Shown: one piece after another, positions 47,294 to 56,860 of the stretch
Layout: the number at the start of each line of letters is the position of its first letter
How positions within the stretch are numbered: the stretch's first letter is position 1
Assembly: GCF_000350485.1 (NCBI RefSeq)
Contig: NZ_AORV01000028.1
Coordinates: forward strand, 108,338 to 172,337
Length of the DNA: 64,000 nucleotides
Source: Ruminiclostridium cellobioparum subsp. termitidis CT1112
Lineage (GTDB): Bacteria; Bacillota; Clostridia; Acetivibrionales; DSM-1351
Direction: 5' to 3'
Translations under genes and position numbers: made by a program
The notes under the pieces: generated by a model
The model's database searches: none
What the model saw: the letters and a program-made list of their open reading frames with translations, nothing else
What the model was told of the DNA's origin: nothing

Positions 47294-48880
47294 TCAATCC
47301 TGCAGCGAAGCAAAATAATTTTTAATTATATCCTCCATTCCCCCGGGGATGGAGGAATTATCCATGCTTTCCATAGCCCTCTCACTGTATTGGCCGACTA
47401 CCTGATTGTACGGCATCAGCTCCCCTAAGGAGGCGTCTGCATTATTTGTTATTGTCGTTTCGGATTTTCCGTTATTATTGCCTTTTCCCGTTATTACCGA
47501 GGTCTCCCCCTGCCCGCCCAATCTGGAGGGAGTAAAAACCTTTTCATATTCTTTCTCCTGTCCGGCAGAAGGAGCTTTGTTTGCAATACCTCCCTGTCCG
47601 TAGGGTGTAACCCCTCCATCACCGTTTCCGGTACCGCTGCCTGCACTGCTTCCACCTGCTCCCTTACCCTGGCCTGCTCCCTGACCTTGACCGCTGCCCT
47701 GGCCCTGACCGGAACCCTGGCCTTGTCCCTGTGCGGCACCTTGGCCCTGACCGGAGTTCTGGCCCTGATTCTGGGCATTGACGGCATTGGGCTGCAAGTC
47801 ATTCTGGGCCTGCGCCAGAGCGTTGTTCATATTCTTTTGAGAAAGGCTGTCGTTGACTGCTCCATTGAGTTTATCAACACTTTTGTTAACTGCGTTTTCA
47901 TCTCCGCTGTTCAGAGCGCCGCCCAGGCCATTCAGACTGTCCTTGAGTTCACTGTCCCCAAGGGAATCGGCAGCTTTTGACAGTGTATCCTTAAAATCGT
48001 TTTTTTCGGCGGCACTCATAGACTTCAGTTTATTTTTAAGGTTCTCAAATTCCTTCCCGATCTCTTCCGTTTTCTCGGATTTCAAAGCACCTGCCAAAGC
48101 CTGGGCTGTCTTGTTTCCGGCTAATTTTTCAGCAAGGTTCTTCAAATCGGCTTCCTTTGTTTTATCAATGTTCTGCTCCAGCTTTTTTGCAAGCTTTTCC
48201 AGGGCTTTATCGGCCGCCCTGGTATCCTGGGACTTTTTGAGCTCCTGCTTCAAAGCTTCCAGTTTGTCCAGCAGATCTTTTTTCTGCACATCGGTAAGTC
48301 CGGTATTCTTCTCGACTTCCTTTTCTGCTTTTTCTACCTTCTTTTTCTGCTCCTTTTTATATGTGTTTAATTCATGGTCCTGCCGGGCCTCTTCCAGCAG
48401 CGGCTGGGGCAGCAGTACGGTCGCGCCGAAAGCCAGCGTGAGAAATATCACTGCCGCCAGAAGCTTTTTATTGGGCAGCAATTTTATCCTTTCCCTGTAA
48501 TCTACGGTGTCAAGTTTGCTTACGGTATCCTCCAGCAGCAGTTCCTTGTATTCCGAATCTTCCTTTTCCAGCTCCAGAGAAGTTATGACCCTCTCCTGCA
48601 GTCCGAAAGAATCAAGCAGTCTGGCTACTGCTTTTTTCTTTGGAAGGAATAAAAAAACACTGAGCAAGGACAGCAGAAAAACGCCCGCACCGGCATATCC
48701 CCACAGGACATACACCCTGTATATGGGTATGAGTCTTGAGAGGAGCTCCAGAATAATCCCTGCCGCCAGGGCGGTGCACAGACCCGCCGTCACATTCCGC
48801 AGGGTTATGCTTAATATGATTCTGTTACGGGCCTTTCGAAGCACATATGATATTTTTCCGTAAGGCTTGTTTAAATTCAT
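47294..48880 (-). CDS. Membrane-anchored coiled-coil protein with Gly-Gln repeat
   Basis: 528 residues. Two or three N-terminal membrane helices (~22-45, 55-78, 140-160) are followed by a highly charged Lys/Glu-rich coiled coil (~165-360), a low-complexity Gly/Gln/Ser repeat (~370-425) and a C-terminal helical segment. I do not recognise a family with known function; similar proteins (DUF4175-like) occur next to MoxR genes. It sits between the ABC permease (4-bp overlap) and MoxR (23-bp gap), so it is probably a structural partner of the MoxR/VWA complex in the envelope. Confidence 0.8.
   Translation of the reverse strand: MNLNKPYGKISYVLRKARNRIILSITLRNVTAGLCTALAAGIILELLSRLIPIYRVYVLWGYAGAGVFLLSLLSVFLFLPKKKAVARLLDSFGLQERVITSLELEKEDSEYKELLLEDTVSKLDTVDYRERIKLLPNKKLLAAVIFLTLAFGATVLLPQPLLEEARQDHELNTYKKEQKKKVEKAEKEVEKNTGLTDVQKKDLLDKLEALKQELKKSQDTRAADKALEKLAKKLEQNIDKTKEADLKNLAEKLAGNKTAQALAGALKSEKTEEIGKEFENLKNKLKSMSAAEKNDFKDTLSKAADSLGDSELKDSLNGLGGALNSGDENAVNKSVDKLNGAVNDSLSQKNMNNALAQAQNDLQPNAVNAQNQGQNSGQGQGAAQGQGQGSGQGQGSGQGQGAGQGKGAGGSSAGSGTGNGDGGVTPYGQGGIANKAPSAGQEKEYEKVFTPSRLGGQGETSVITGKGNNNGKSETTITNNADASLGELMPYNQVVGQYSERAMESMDNSSIPGGMEDIIKNYFASLQD
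47657..47768 (-). repeat. Coding tandem repeat (Gly-Gln-Gly-Gln/Ser)
   Basis: A short-period repeat of CCTGGCCCTGACC-type units on the plus strand encodes GQGQ / GSGQ / GAGQ in the protein at 47294-48880. Such a tract can change length by slippage in units of 6 bases without breaking the frame. Confidence 0.7.
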
Positions 48881-49773
48881 TTTTTACCTCTCCCCAACCA
48901 TTTCCTTTTAACCGGATTGAGTTTCAAGGCGCTTAAAAACAGCAGCACCACCGACAGACCGGCATTGAATATTGCATTAATATGCCACAGATGGAGCTTT
49001 CCCTGCTGGACTGTCAAAGTCAAACCCTGAAACACTCTTCCGCCGCCTTCCTGGAACTGATCCATCACCAGAGAGATCAGGGCCACGGCCGGGTTTAAAT
49101 TAAATACCCAGAAAGTCCCTTCGTATTGACTGTTTGTATAGTTTGGCATGATGACCAGCTGCACATAAAACACCGAAATTAAAATGGTGCCCAGATACAG
49201 GAAAACCACAACCGCATAGGTCAAAACATTTGCCGCAGTACTTTTCTTTATGAAAGTCGAAAAGAAAATACCTATACTGCCAAGAGTTACCGCTATAAGG
49301 ATAAAAAACAGATAAACCTGTAAAAGCTGTACCAGGCCTATGCCGCCGTATAGAAAAATTATTGAAAACACAGGGATGGAGGATACCAGCAGCAATATGA
49401 TCTGACTCAGGGATGAAAATAATTTGCCTGTAATTATGGACCTATGATTCAAGGTGGTTGACAACAGGATATCCAGCGTCTGCTTCTCTCTTTCACCTGA
49501 TATGGCCCCGGCGGTAAGTGCGGGAGCTATAAGTGTTATCAAACCGAATTGTGCAGCCACCAGAAAGGCATATGTACCAAATATGGTTGCCTGGGTGGGA
49601 GCTCCTATATCATTGTTCATGGTCAGCTTCATTATAAATATGGTCAGCAGGAGGAGTACAAAATTGTAGGTACCTATTAAGATTGCCGCTTTCCAGCTTC
49701 TCATCCTGACCTTGAGTTCTTTAAGCAGTACGGGATTTATTCTGAAATACCTTTTTTGCGTATTGGCGCTCAT
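48877..49773 (-). CDS. ABC-2 type exporter permease
   Basis: 298 residues with six membrane helices and the ABC-2 permease pattern (NPVLLKELKVRMRSWKA at the N-terminus, GAISGEREKQTLDILLSTTLNHRSIITGKL as coupling loop). It pairs with the ATPase encoded immediately upstream (4-bp overlap). Placed inside the MoxR/VWA operon, so the exporter probably serves the same envelope process. Substrate unknown. Confidence 0.88.
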   Translation of the reverse strand: MSANTQKRYFRINPVLLKELKVRMRSWKAAILIGTYNFVLLLLTIFIMKLTMNNDIGAPTQATIFGTYAFLVAAQFGLITLIAPALTAGAISGEREKQTLDILLSTTLNHRSIITGKLFSSLSQIILLLVSSIPVFSIIFLYGGIGLVQLLQVYLFFILIAVTLGSIGIFFSTFIKKSTAANVLTYAVVVFLYLGTILISVFYVQLVIMPNYTNSQYEGTFWVFNLNPAVALISLVMDQFQEGGGRVFQGLTLTVQQGKLHLWHINAIFNAGLSVVLLFLSALKLNPVKRKWLGRGKK

Positions 49774-50705
49774 TGTTCTACCTCCCCTGTTGCAGTTACC
49801 TTCATAAATATGTCTTCAAGATTTCCGTCCAATTGGTTAAAGGCCGTTACCGGTATATTATTCTGTATTAACCTGACCAGGAGCGCATTCATGAAGACCT
49901 CGTCACCGTTGAAGGAGGCTTCAACTTCATTATCGCCCACCGGGTTTATCCCGTCGATGTCAGGGTACTCCTGAAGCACCCTTATGGCTTCCTCCAACCT
50001 GTCTATTACTTTTATCCGTATGGTTTGGGTATGATATACTTTTCTGGTGATTTCATCCACAGTGCCGCTCATAACTATCCTGCCCTTTTCTATTATGCCG
50101 ATGGCTGTACACAGCTCTGCAAGCTCGGGCAAAATATGTGAGCTCACCAATATAGTCTTGCCCATACTCTTCAAGGTTCTCAATATTTCCTTCATTTCAA
50201 TTCTTGCTCTGGGATCCATACCTGAGGCCGGTTCATCCAGAATCAGCAGCTCCGGATTGTGAACCAGGCTTCTGGCCAGACAAAGCCTCTGCTTCATGCC
50301 CCTTGACAGGCTGTCCACATAAAAGTCCTTTTTGTCGGTTAAGTCCACCAACTCGAGAAGGTCCTGACATATCTTTCTGCTGTCGGCACCTTTTATATTG
50401 TATATGGACGCATAGAATTCCAGATACTCCATTACCTTCAGGTCATCATAGACCCCGAAAAAGTCAGGCATATAGCCTATTTTGCGTTTCAGCTCCTTTG
50501 GCCTGTCAATTACGTCGATCCCATCGGCATATACCTTTCCCGAGGTAGCGTCGAGAAGTCCGCATATGATCCTCATCGTGGTAGTTTTGCCCGCTCCGTT
50601 TGGCCCCACAAACCCGAATATTTCACCTTTGGGTATATGAAGGTTCAAGTCATTTACAGCACGGAACTTTCCATAACTCTTACAAAGATTTTCTATTCTA
50701 AGCAT
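49770..50705 (-). CDS. ABC exporter ATP-binding protein
   Basis: 311 residues. Walker A GPNGAGKTT (35-43), signature LSRGMKQRL, Walker B LLILDEPASGMDP, and H-loop SSHILPEL. A C-terminal ~80-residue regulatory extension of the CcmA/NatA type follows. It powers the ABC-2 permease encoded downstream. Its first base is the last base of the preceding gene, indicating tight coupling. Confidence 0.93.
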   Translation of the reverse strand: MLRIENLCKSYGKFRAVNDLNLHIPKGEIFGFVGPNGAGKTTTMRIICGLLDATSGKVYADGIDVIDRPKELKRKIGYMPDFFGVYDDLKVMEYLEFYASIYNIKGADSRKICQDLLELVDLTDKKDFYVDSLSRGMKQRLCLARSLVHNPELLILDEPASGMDPRARIEMKEILRTLKSMGKTILVSSHILPELAELCTAIGIIEKGRIVMSGTVDEITRKVYHTQTIRIKVIDRLEEAIRVLQEYPDIDGINPVGDNEVEASFNGDEVFMNALLVRLIQNNIPVTAFNQLDGNLEDIFMKVTATGEVEQ

Positions 50706-53089
50706 TATTTGCTCCTCCCTTTTGCAGACATCTGAGGTACTCCGATTTCCCCGTCGGTAACTTCAACCTTCATTTTTAATGTGTTTCCGGGAGCTAAATA
50801 ATCCTTTAAACTCTCTCCTTCTACGACTTTATCGGTAACAGCTTCATAGGTCTCCTTATTGATATTGTAAATACTGTATCCCGCACCCAAGGACTTGGTC
50901 TGCAAGCCGGAGGTATTTATCCCAAATTCCTCTACCAGCATGTCCCTGTCAAGCTTGTAGATCAACTCCGCTGAACCGCTTCCGTAAAATCTGCCGCTTG
51001 CCATATCATAATTCAGATTTGACGTATTGATGACTTCAAAAGGTACAAAGCCCAGCGGGTATTCCACTTTGCCTTCATCGGTGAACTTCACGTCAACAGG
51101 CATGAATAATAAATTTCTTTCATTTTTTTTTGCAGCAGCACTGTTTACAAGCAAGGGCTTATGTATTTGGGTTTTTGAGAAACCGATAAAAGTAATGCCG
51201 TTAATTTGCCCGTTTCCATAGTCAGACATTCTTTGCAGAATATTTCCCTCCTGCCTTAAATCCAAATTTCTCTTCCTGTCTGTCCCTGCTGCGCTGGTAT
51301 TTGGATAGCTCCGGCTAAAGAACACCTCTCCTATCATTACGTGAAAATTACCTTCATGTCTTCCCGGAGTGATGGTATCCAGATTTACAACTGCCCCGCT
51401 TTTCAAGCTGTCGATTTTATAATAACCGTCAGGCATCACAAGCAGGCAGTCTGCCAGCTCCAACCCTGTAGAATTTTTAATGGTGCCTGTAATTTTACCA
51501 TTCTTTAATTTCAGATTGGTTTCGATTTTCCCTATATCAAGCGAATTTTCCTGTATCTGCAGAATTTTTGTATCCAGCAGACTGCTGTTTTTGTATTCTA
51601 TCCTTCCGTTTTCACCTGCATAAATTGTTGCTTCAAGGGCCTCTTTTTCAAAAGTCTGGTCGGAATAATAATTATTATTGACCGGAAGCAGCCTTTCACC
51701 ATTTTGCCCTGAGATTTTCACCCTGGATTTATTTGTATTTAAAATACCGGCATAAGTGTCTGCCGAAGCATTTCCATTCTTATCCAGGTTTATAAATGAA
51801 ACAATATTCGTCGTTATCTGGCTCAGTCTTGTGCCGCTTCCCGTCACATAAATTATTACGCCGAAAATAATTGCCATAACCGGTACGGTAAGCCACATCA
51901 ATTCACGTTTGTCAAGCTTCTTCAGAATAAAATAGCTTATAGGTGCGACCACCAAAACATAAACAAGCAAAATCAGATAATAACTTGAGGTTTTTGGTGC
52001 GGCCATTTCAGAAAACTGGTTTACCGCCTCCTGCAATGCATATGTATTGTTTCTGAAGGAATTGATGTTATTATTGCCGCTGTTTGCATTTGTACCTGTC
52101 AAACCCGGATTGACAAGTTCCAAAACCTTTACCATAAAAGCCGTATTGTTATTCCAGTTTGCAAAAGGTGCCTTTCCCAGGTCAAACGCCAGTATACCAA
52201 CTACTCCCCTGCCTTTGCCATGAGCCTGTACAAGACTGACATTCCGGTCCTCCAAAACTATGGTGCTGTCCTTGATATTTAAAGGCAGAACCTCCAGCTT
52301 TGTTTCATTCCTGTTATCACCGTTTGTGGCCAGCTCATATATTTTTGAAGTTGCTATTTCCTGTACATTTCCCTGAGAGCCCTCGATAAAGTCATCTTTA
52401 AACACCGAAAGCGTCTTGTTATATTTAGACCCCGTTCCTATGATTAATGTTCCGCCGTTTCTTACCCATTGTTTTATAATTTCGTATTGCGTCTTACTGA
52501 ATCTGGAAGTGTCAAAATCATTGATTACTAAAACATTAAATGCATTTAAAGTAAAAATATCCTCGGGAAAATTCTTCTCGTCAAGCTTTATGGTTTTTGT
52601 AACCAGGGAAATCCCTGCAGAAGCAGGAACTGAATTGATATAGGACAAACTGTCAAAATCATCGCTCAGTATACCTATAAAAGTGGTGACATTGTTTGAG
52701 GCAACTGTGGTAATGGTATCCTCAAAAATCCTCTCTCCGCCGTCATAAATATTCACTGCATATTTCGTCCTGCTGTCATTGCCTATGGGTACATTTATTG
52801 TTATATTTTTTTCAGCGCCTTTTTGAAGGCTGACCGGCTTCACATAGCTCATATATTTGCCGGGCGAACTTGGAACACGTATTTCCACTTCTCCGTTGAT
52901 GTCCCTGAAATTGTTTTTAATATTTACATTGATTGGTGTAGAGTATCCTATCTTGTACACGTCATTAAAGCCCACATTGATTTTTACGTCAATCATGCCA
53001 TTGTTCTGGGCTGCTTTCTCGGCACCAACTCCAAGGAATGTCGAAAAAAATATTACCGCAACCATTAATACTCTGACTATTTTCTTCAT
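50705..53089 (-). CDS. Large exported/membrane protein heading the MoxR operon
   Basis: About 794 residues from the ATG at 53089 (MKKIVRVLMVAVIFF). The longer frame to 53152 reads through the promoter and is rejected. A signal peptide, a beta-rich extracellular region with an Ig-like start (GYSTPINVNIKNNF) and a Rossmann/GATase-like segment (VLVINDFDTSRF, GGTLIIGTG) precede one or two membrane helices (YYLILLVYVLVVAPISYFIL, LTVPVMAIIFGVIIYVTG). A long beta-rich C-terminal part follows. The layout resembles GldG-like auxiliary proteins of ABC exporters, but I cannot assign a family. It is the first gene of the operon. Confidence 0.8.
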   Translation of the reverse strand: MKKIVRVLMVAVIFFSTFLGVGAEKAAQNNGMIDVKINVGFNDVYKIGYSTPINVNIKNNFRDINGEVEIRVPSSPGKYMSYVKPVSLQKGAEKNITINVPIGNDSRTKYAVNIYDGGERIFEDTITTVASNNVTTFIGILSDDFDSLSYINSVPASAGISLVTKTIKLDEKNFPEDIFTLNAFNVLVINDFDTSRFSKTQYEIIKQWVRNGGTLIIGTGSKYNKTLSVFKDDFIEGSQGNVQEIATSKIYELATNGDNRNETKLEVLPLNIKDSTIVLEDRNVSLVQAHGKGRGVVGILAFDLGKAPFANWNNNTAFMVKVLELVNPGLTGTNANSGNNNINSFRNNTYALQEAVNQFSEMAAPKTSSYYLILLVYVLVVAPISYFILKKLDKRELMWLTVPVMAIIFGVIIYVTGSGTRLSQITTNIVSFINLDKNGNASADTYAGILNTNKSRVKISGQNGERLLPVNNNYYSDQTFEKEALEATIYAGENGRIEYKNSSLLDTKILQIQENSLDIGKIETNLKLKNGKITGTIKNSTGLELADCLLVMPDGYYKIDSLKSGAVVNLDTITPGRHEGNFHVMIGEVFFSRSYPNTSAAGTDRKRNLDLRQEGNILQRMSDYGNGQINGITFIGFSKTQIHKPLLVNSAAAKKNERNLLFMPVDVKFTDEGKVEYPLGFVPFEVINTSNLNYDMASGRFYGSGSAELIYKLDRDMLVEEFGINTSGLQTKSLGAGYSIYNINKETYEAVTDKVVEGESLKDYLAPGNTLKMKVEVTDGEIGVPQMSAKGRSK

Positions 53090-53135
53090 TTGAGTCTCAC
53101 TTTCTGCCTTTGTAACATATTTGTTTATCTTCCCT

Positions 53136-53163
53136 ATTATACCACAGGGCATCTACCGCACAA
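53136..53163 (-). promoter_or_regulatory. Promoter of the MoxR/VWA/ABC operon
   Basis: Minus-strand TTGTGC (53158-53163), a 16-bp spacer and a perfect TATAAT (53136-53141), about 45 bp upstream of the chosen ATG at 53089. It lies only about 45 bp beyond the thiE stop, and I see no terminator between the thi operon and this promoter. Confidence 0.7.
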
Positions 53164-53206
53164 AGTCACAGACTCTTAACAATTTCTTAACATTTTATGT
53201 ACTTTT

Positions 53207-53806
53207 TCAGAATATCTGATGTTGTTTTGCCGAAAAAAATGAAAGACATGAGGGCTCACGGCAGGTCATAGCCTCGCTCATAACACACACGCCTTTGGCA
53301 CCCGTTTCAAGGACAGCCTGTACCCGTTCCCGGGTTATTCCGCCGATGGCAAATACCGGAATATCGACCCTGCTGCACACTTCTCTCAAAAAGTCCATTC
53401 CCCGCGGCGGAAGTCCCTTTTTGCAATCAGTGGGAAATATATGGCCTGCTATGAGGTAACCGGCGCCAAGCTCCCGGGCTTCCACAGCCTCATCTGCCGA
53501 GTGTACCGATGCACCTGTGCATTTAAACTGCCCCAGCCGGTTCTTATTCAATCTCAGATCCTCCATTGACAAATGTATAAGGGGAATATTCAGTTTTGCT
53601 GCAATATCGATATTTTTATTAATTATCAGCTTGACTTTATTTTCTTCGCAGATTGACAGTACCTGTCGTGCCAGCTGTTCATATTCCTGCTGTCCCAGAT
53701 CCTTTTCCCTCAAAATTATTGCCTCCGGTCCTGTCTCTGCCAACCGGCCAAGCCGTGCCGGAAAGTCATCCCTGCATAGCTTCCTGTTTGTAACCAAAAT
53801 CAACAT
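53207..53806 (-). CDS. thiE: Thiamine phosphate synthase ThiE / TenI-like
   Basis: 199 residues, TIM-barrel fold. REKDL (33-37), the HLS motif, TGASVHS, HIFPTDCKKGLPPRG and AIGGI are the usual ThiE/TenI landmarks. ThiE couples the hydroxymethylpyrimidine and thiazole halves; the related TenI isomerises thiazole phosphate, and the shorter length with divergent C-terminus leaves TenI possible. Last gene of the thi operon, 8 bp after thiH. Confidence 0.82.
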   Translation of the reverse strand: MLILVTNRKLCRDDFPARLGRLAETGPEAIILREKDLGQQEYEQLARQVLSICEENKVKLIINKNIDIAAKLNIPLIHLSMEDLRLNKNRLGQFKCTGASVHSADEAVEARELGAGYLIAGHIFPTDCKKGLPPRGMDFLREVCSRVDIPVFAIGGITRERVQAVLETGAKGVCVMSEAMTCREPSCLSFFSAKQHQIF

Positions 53807-53814
53807 ACGCTCTC

Positions 53815-54981
53815 CTATACTCTTACATAATCGGTATATACAGGCTGTAAACCTCTGCCTGCTATCATTTCATGTATTTCACCCACACCGCGGGAATCGG
53901 AGATTTCAAACTGTTCATCACCCTTTTCACGGTTTTTATGCCCCCCTACTCCCACACTTACCCCGGCTGAAATTTTTGTAGCTGCCAGACCTATTATATG
54001 ATCCCTGAAGTTGGGCTTTTCTCTTGTAGAAATGGTTATTCCGGCAAAGGGCATTAATAAACGGTAGGCCAGCATGACCTGTAAAAGCTGCCTTTCATGA
54101 ACCTCGGCAGGGTTGTTGCCGGAATTGTTGATATATGGCCTTAGCCGGGGCACCGAAAAGGAGATCTCGGCATGGGGATATTTTTGCTGAAGAAAATATG
54201 CGTGCATCCCTGCCGCAAAGGCATCCTTTCTAAAGTCGTCCAGCCCCAGCAAAGCACCTATTCCAACGCCCCGCATTCCGCCAAGCAAGGCCCTTTCCTG
54301 CGCGTTGAAACGGTAAGGGAATATCCTTTTTGGCCCTCTTAAATGCACCTGTCCATACTTATCAATATTATAGGTTTCCTGATAGACCGAAACAAAATCC
54401 GCCCCGCATTTATTCAGGTAGACATATTCCTCCGAGTTCAATGGGTATATTTCAATTCCAACGGTAGAAAAGCGGCGGGCAGCTCGCTTGACGGCTTCCC
54501 CTATATATTCCACACCCGAGGCATTACGGGCTTCTCCCGTTAAAATCAGAATCTCCCTCAGTCCGGTGGCGGCAATGGCCTGAAGCTCTTCTTCCATCTC
54601 CTCCATAGACAGCCGGCCACGCTGAATTTTGTTCCTGCAGTTAAACCCGCAGTATACACACTCATTTTCACAATAGTTCGAAATGTACAGCGGCGTAAAT
54701 AAACAAACCGAATTTCCAAAGTGCTTTCTTGTCTCAAGCAATGCCTTGCGTGCCATTTCTTCCAGATACGGCATTGCGGCAGGGGATAAGACAGCCCCAT
54801 AATCGTCAGGTGTCAACAGCTCTTTGCCCAAGGCTCTTTCAACATCCTTGCCGGCATATTTGCCGTAATCATAGCTGCCGGCAAGCGAAAGCACCCTGTT
54901 CATAATATCCGGACTGACGGCCTCCATGCCGTCAAGATAATTCATATGTTCCATATACTTCATATACTCTATATCAGCCAT
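53815..54981 (-). CDS. thiH: 2-iminoacetate synthase ThiH (radical SAM)
   Basis: 388 residues. The radical-SAM cluster Cys104, Cys108 and Cys111 lies in YCENECVYCGF, followed by a second-shell Cys in NCRNK. It splits tyrosine to dehydroglycine for thiazole assembly by ThiG. The C-terminal ISTREKPNFRDHIIGLAATKISAGVSVGVGG is standard ThiH. Using ThiH rather than the glycine oxidase ThiO fits an anaerobe. Two bases separate it from thiG. Confidence 0.95.
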   Translation of the reverse strand: MADIEYMKYMEHMNYLDGMEAVSPDIMNRVLSLAGSYDYGKYAGKDVERALGKELLTPDDYGAVLSPAAMPYLEEMARKALLETRKHFGNSVCLFTPLYISNYCENECVYCGFNCRNKIQRGRLSMEEMEEELQAIAATGLREILILTGEARNASGVEYIGEAVKRAARRFSTVGIEIYPLNSEEYVYLNKCGADFVSVYQETYNIDKYGQVHLRGPKRIFPYRFNAQERALLGGMRGVGIGALLGLDDFRKDAFAAGMHAYFLQQKYPHAEISFSVPRLRPYINNSGNNPAEVHERQLLQVMLAYRLLMPFAGITISTREKPNFRDHIIGLAATKISAGVSVGVGGHKNREKGDEQFEISDSRGVGEIHEMIAGRGLQPVYTDYVRV

Positions 54982-54983
54982 AT

Positions 54984-55751
54984 CTAATCCTCCAAAAAGC
55001 CTGTCAAAGGGCTTGACGCTTCGGCACTGTATTCCAGGACCCTTCCCGGGCCGGCCAGATATGCGTCACGCCCGGCCTGTATAGCCAGCTTGAAGGCCCT
55101 TGCCATGAGGGCTACATCGCTTGACGTGGCAACAGCGGTGTTGCACATGACGGCAGCAGCCCCCATTTCCATGGCCTCACATGCCTGGGACGGCCGGCCA
55201 ATACCCGCATCCACTATAACTGGCAGATCAATTTCATCTATGAGGATTTTTATAAAATCCCTGGTGCTCAAGCCCTTGTTGCTGCCTATGGGTGAGGCCA
55301 GCGGCATTACCGCCGCCGCTCCCGCATTTGCCAGGTCCCTTGCGGTATTCAGATCGGGATACATGTAGGGCATAACAATGAAGCCCTCCTTTGCCAGCAT
55401 TTCCGTTGCCCTTACAGTTTCATGGTTATCCGGCAGCAGATACCTGGTGTCCCGGATAACCTCCACCTTCACAAAGCTGCCGCAGCCCACCTCTCGTGCA
55501 AGGCGCGCAATCCTCACAGCCTCTTCCGCGTTTCTGGCACCCGAAGTATTGGGCAATAATGTGATCCCTTCCGGTATGTAGTCCAGAATATTTTCTTCTC
55601 CGCCCACATTGGCCCGGCGCAGGGCAAGAGTTACCATTTCGGCCTCTCCCTGTTCGATTACCGCTTTTACAAGCTCAAGAGAAAACTTTCCCGAGCCCAA
55701 TATGAACCTGGAATTGAACTCATGTCCTTCAATTATTAATTTATCAGTCAT
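54984..55751 (-). CDS. thiG: Thiazole synthase ThiG
   Basis: 255 residues, TIM barrel. The Schiff-base lysine is Lys95 in SFVKVEVI, with FILGSGKF near the start and [14 protein letters not shown] and [12 protein letters not shown] in the C-terminal phosphate site. It builds the thiazole phosphate from deoxyxylulose phosphate, ThiS thiocarboxylate and dehydroglycine. The full-length gene is 108 bp after thiF, the only sizable gap in the operon; the gap shows no clear feature. Confidence 0.96.
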   Translation of the reverse strand: MTDKLIIEGHEFNSRFILGSGKFSLELVKAVIEQGEAEMVTLALRRANVGGEENILDYIPEGITLLPNTSGARNAEEAVRIARLAREVGCGSFVKVEVIRDTRYLLPDNHETVRATEMLAKEGFIVMPYMYPDLNTARDLANAGAAAVMPLASPIGSNKGLSTRDFIKILIDEIDLPVIVDAGIGRPSQACEAMEMGAAAVMCNTAVATSSDVALMARAFKLAIQAGRDAYLAGPGRVLEYSAEASSPLTGFLED

Positions 55752-55859
55752 TTTTTAACCTCCTTAACCCTGTTATGGCTTTGAGCCGCACAGCGGCCAC
55801 AAAAAATAATTAATTCCGCCTGCTCCCATATCCGCCATAAGGCGAATAGGAGAGGCTTT

Positions 55860-56663
55860 TCAGGCTTCTTCCATCCCCAGTAATAACCTTAAAACCATAT
55901 TGGCCTGGTGTCCGGCGCAGACCATGACTCTCGGAGCCATTAAACCGCTGCCTGTTCCTGCTCCGTTTTCCAGGTCTCCGCATAAATACAGGCGCTTCAT
56001 AGGTTTTACAGTTCTTATGAGGTTTGAGCTTTCACAGCCTGCCATACCCGAAGCCGCCACCACCTTAATGTCCGGAAGCTGCTCCAGCGCAGTATTCACA
56101 AGGACGGCTTTGGCCTCCGGCTTGTCAAAAGCCTCACACACAATGTCATAGCCTTCAAACAGTTCCCTGACATTGTTTTCGGCAACTCTTACATCCCTCA
56201 GCTCAATTTTTACAAATGGATTTATTTCCTGTATCTGTTTCTTTAAAGCAGCTGTTTTAGGCATTCCCAGGTGGCTGATACTATAGCACTGCCTGTTCAG
56301 GTTGCTTGGCTCAACCACATCAAAATCCACCAGCAGCAATTGTCCCACTCCGACTCTGGCAAGCATTACAGCTATATTTGAGCCAAGGCCGCCCAGTCCG
56401 GCAACAGCAACTTTACCTTTTTTCACCTCGCTGTGTACCCTGGGAGTATGCCTTGCCATCATCATGCTTTCAAGTTCATCTTTCCCGGGCATTACACCTT
56501 TGGTGATAATATTCAAAATATCATTTTCCGAAATTTTGCAGTCCTCTTCAATTTGAAAGCCGTTTAAAATGACAATGTCGTTTGGTTTTCCGTATCTCTC
56601 ACGTACCTCAAAGGCCCACCCCGCATCCAGCTCTATTTTCCTGCCGTTCAGTGTTATCCGCAT
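55860..56663 (-). CDS. thiF: ThiS adenylyltransferase ThiF with N-terminal ThiS-like domain
   Basis: 267 residues. Residues ~1-60 resemble a ThiS/ubiquitin-like domain (GRKIELDAGWAFEVRERYGKPNDIVILNG) but lack a terminal Gly-Gly. From residue 84 comes the E1-like adenylation domain: VAVAGLGGLGSN nucleotide loop, VDFDVVEPSNLNRQ, and GMPKTAAL. It activates the ThiS C-terminus for sulfur transfer. This is the clostridial 'family 2' ThiF layout. The usual C-terminal CxxC zinc pair is not evident. It starts 2 bp after thiS. Confidence 0.9.
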   Translation of the reverse strand: MRITLNGRKIELDAGWAFEVRERYGKPNDIVILNGFQIEEDCKISENDILNIITKGVMPGKDELESMMMARHTPRVHSEVKKGKVAVAGLGGLGSNIAVMLARVGVGQLLLVDFDVVEPSNLNRQCYSISHLGMPKTAALKKQIQEINPFVKIELRDVRVAENNVRELFEGYDIVCEAFDKPEAKAVLVNTALEQLPDIKVVAASGMAGCESSNLIRTVKPMKRLYLCGDLENGAGTGSGLMAPRVMVCAGHQANMVLRLLLGMEEA

Positions 56664-56665
56664 AT

Positions 56666-56860
56666 TCAGCCCCCGCCCACAAATCTGACCACTTCTATTG
56701 CAGCCCGGTCATCGACGATGGTATTCTCATATTCTCCCTTTGAGATTATTTGTCCGTTCAATTCCACTGCCACAATTGCAGGATTGTAACCCCTGGTCTT
56801 TAAAAATTCATCAAGGGTCTGGCTTTTATCAAGTTTGTGATATGTTCCGTTTAGTTTCAT
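56666..56860 (-). CDS. thiS: Sulfur carrier protein ThiS
   Basis: 64 residues, a ubiquitin-like beta-grasp protein ending in the required Gly-Gly (RFVGGG). Typical ThiS features include VAVELNGQII and the hydrophobic core near the C-terminus. It carries sulfur as a thiocarboxylate for ThiG. First gene of the thi operon; a GGGAGGTTGC box precedes the ATG. No TPP riboswitch is recognisable in its leader. Confidence 0.93.
   Translation of the reverse strand: MKLNGTYHKLDKSQTLDEFLKTRGYNPAIVAVELNGQIISKGEYENTIVDDRAAIEVVRFVGGG

Noticed and set aside
47853..48500. 215-codon plus-strand frame rich in Ser/Phe
   Set aside because: It is the complement of the Lys/Glu-rich coiled coil of the 47294-48880 gene.
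53090..53152. N-terminal extension of the large MoxR-operon protein
   Set aside because: It would be translated through the -10 box (53136-53141), upstream of the predicted transcript start.
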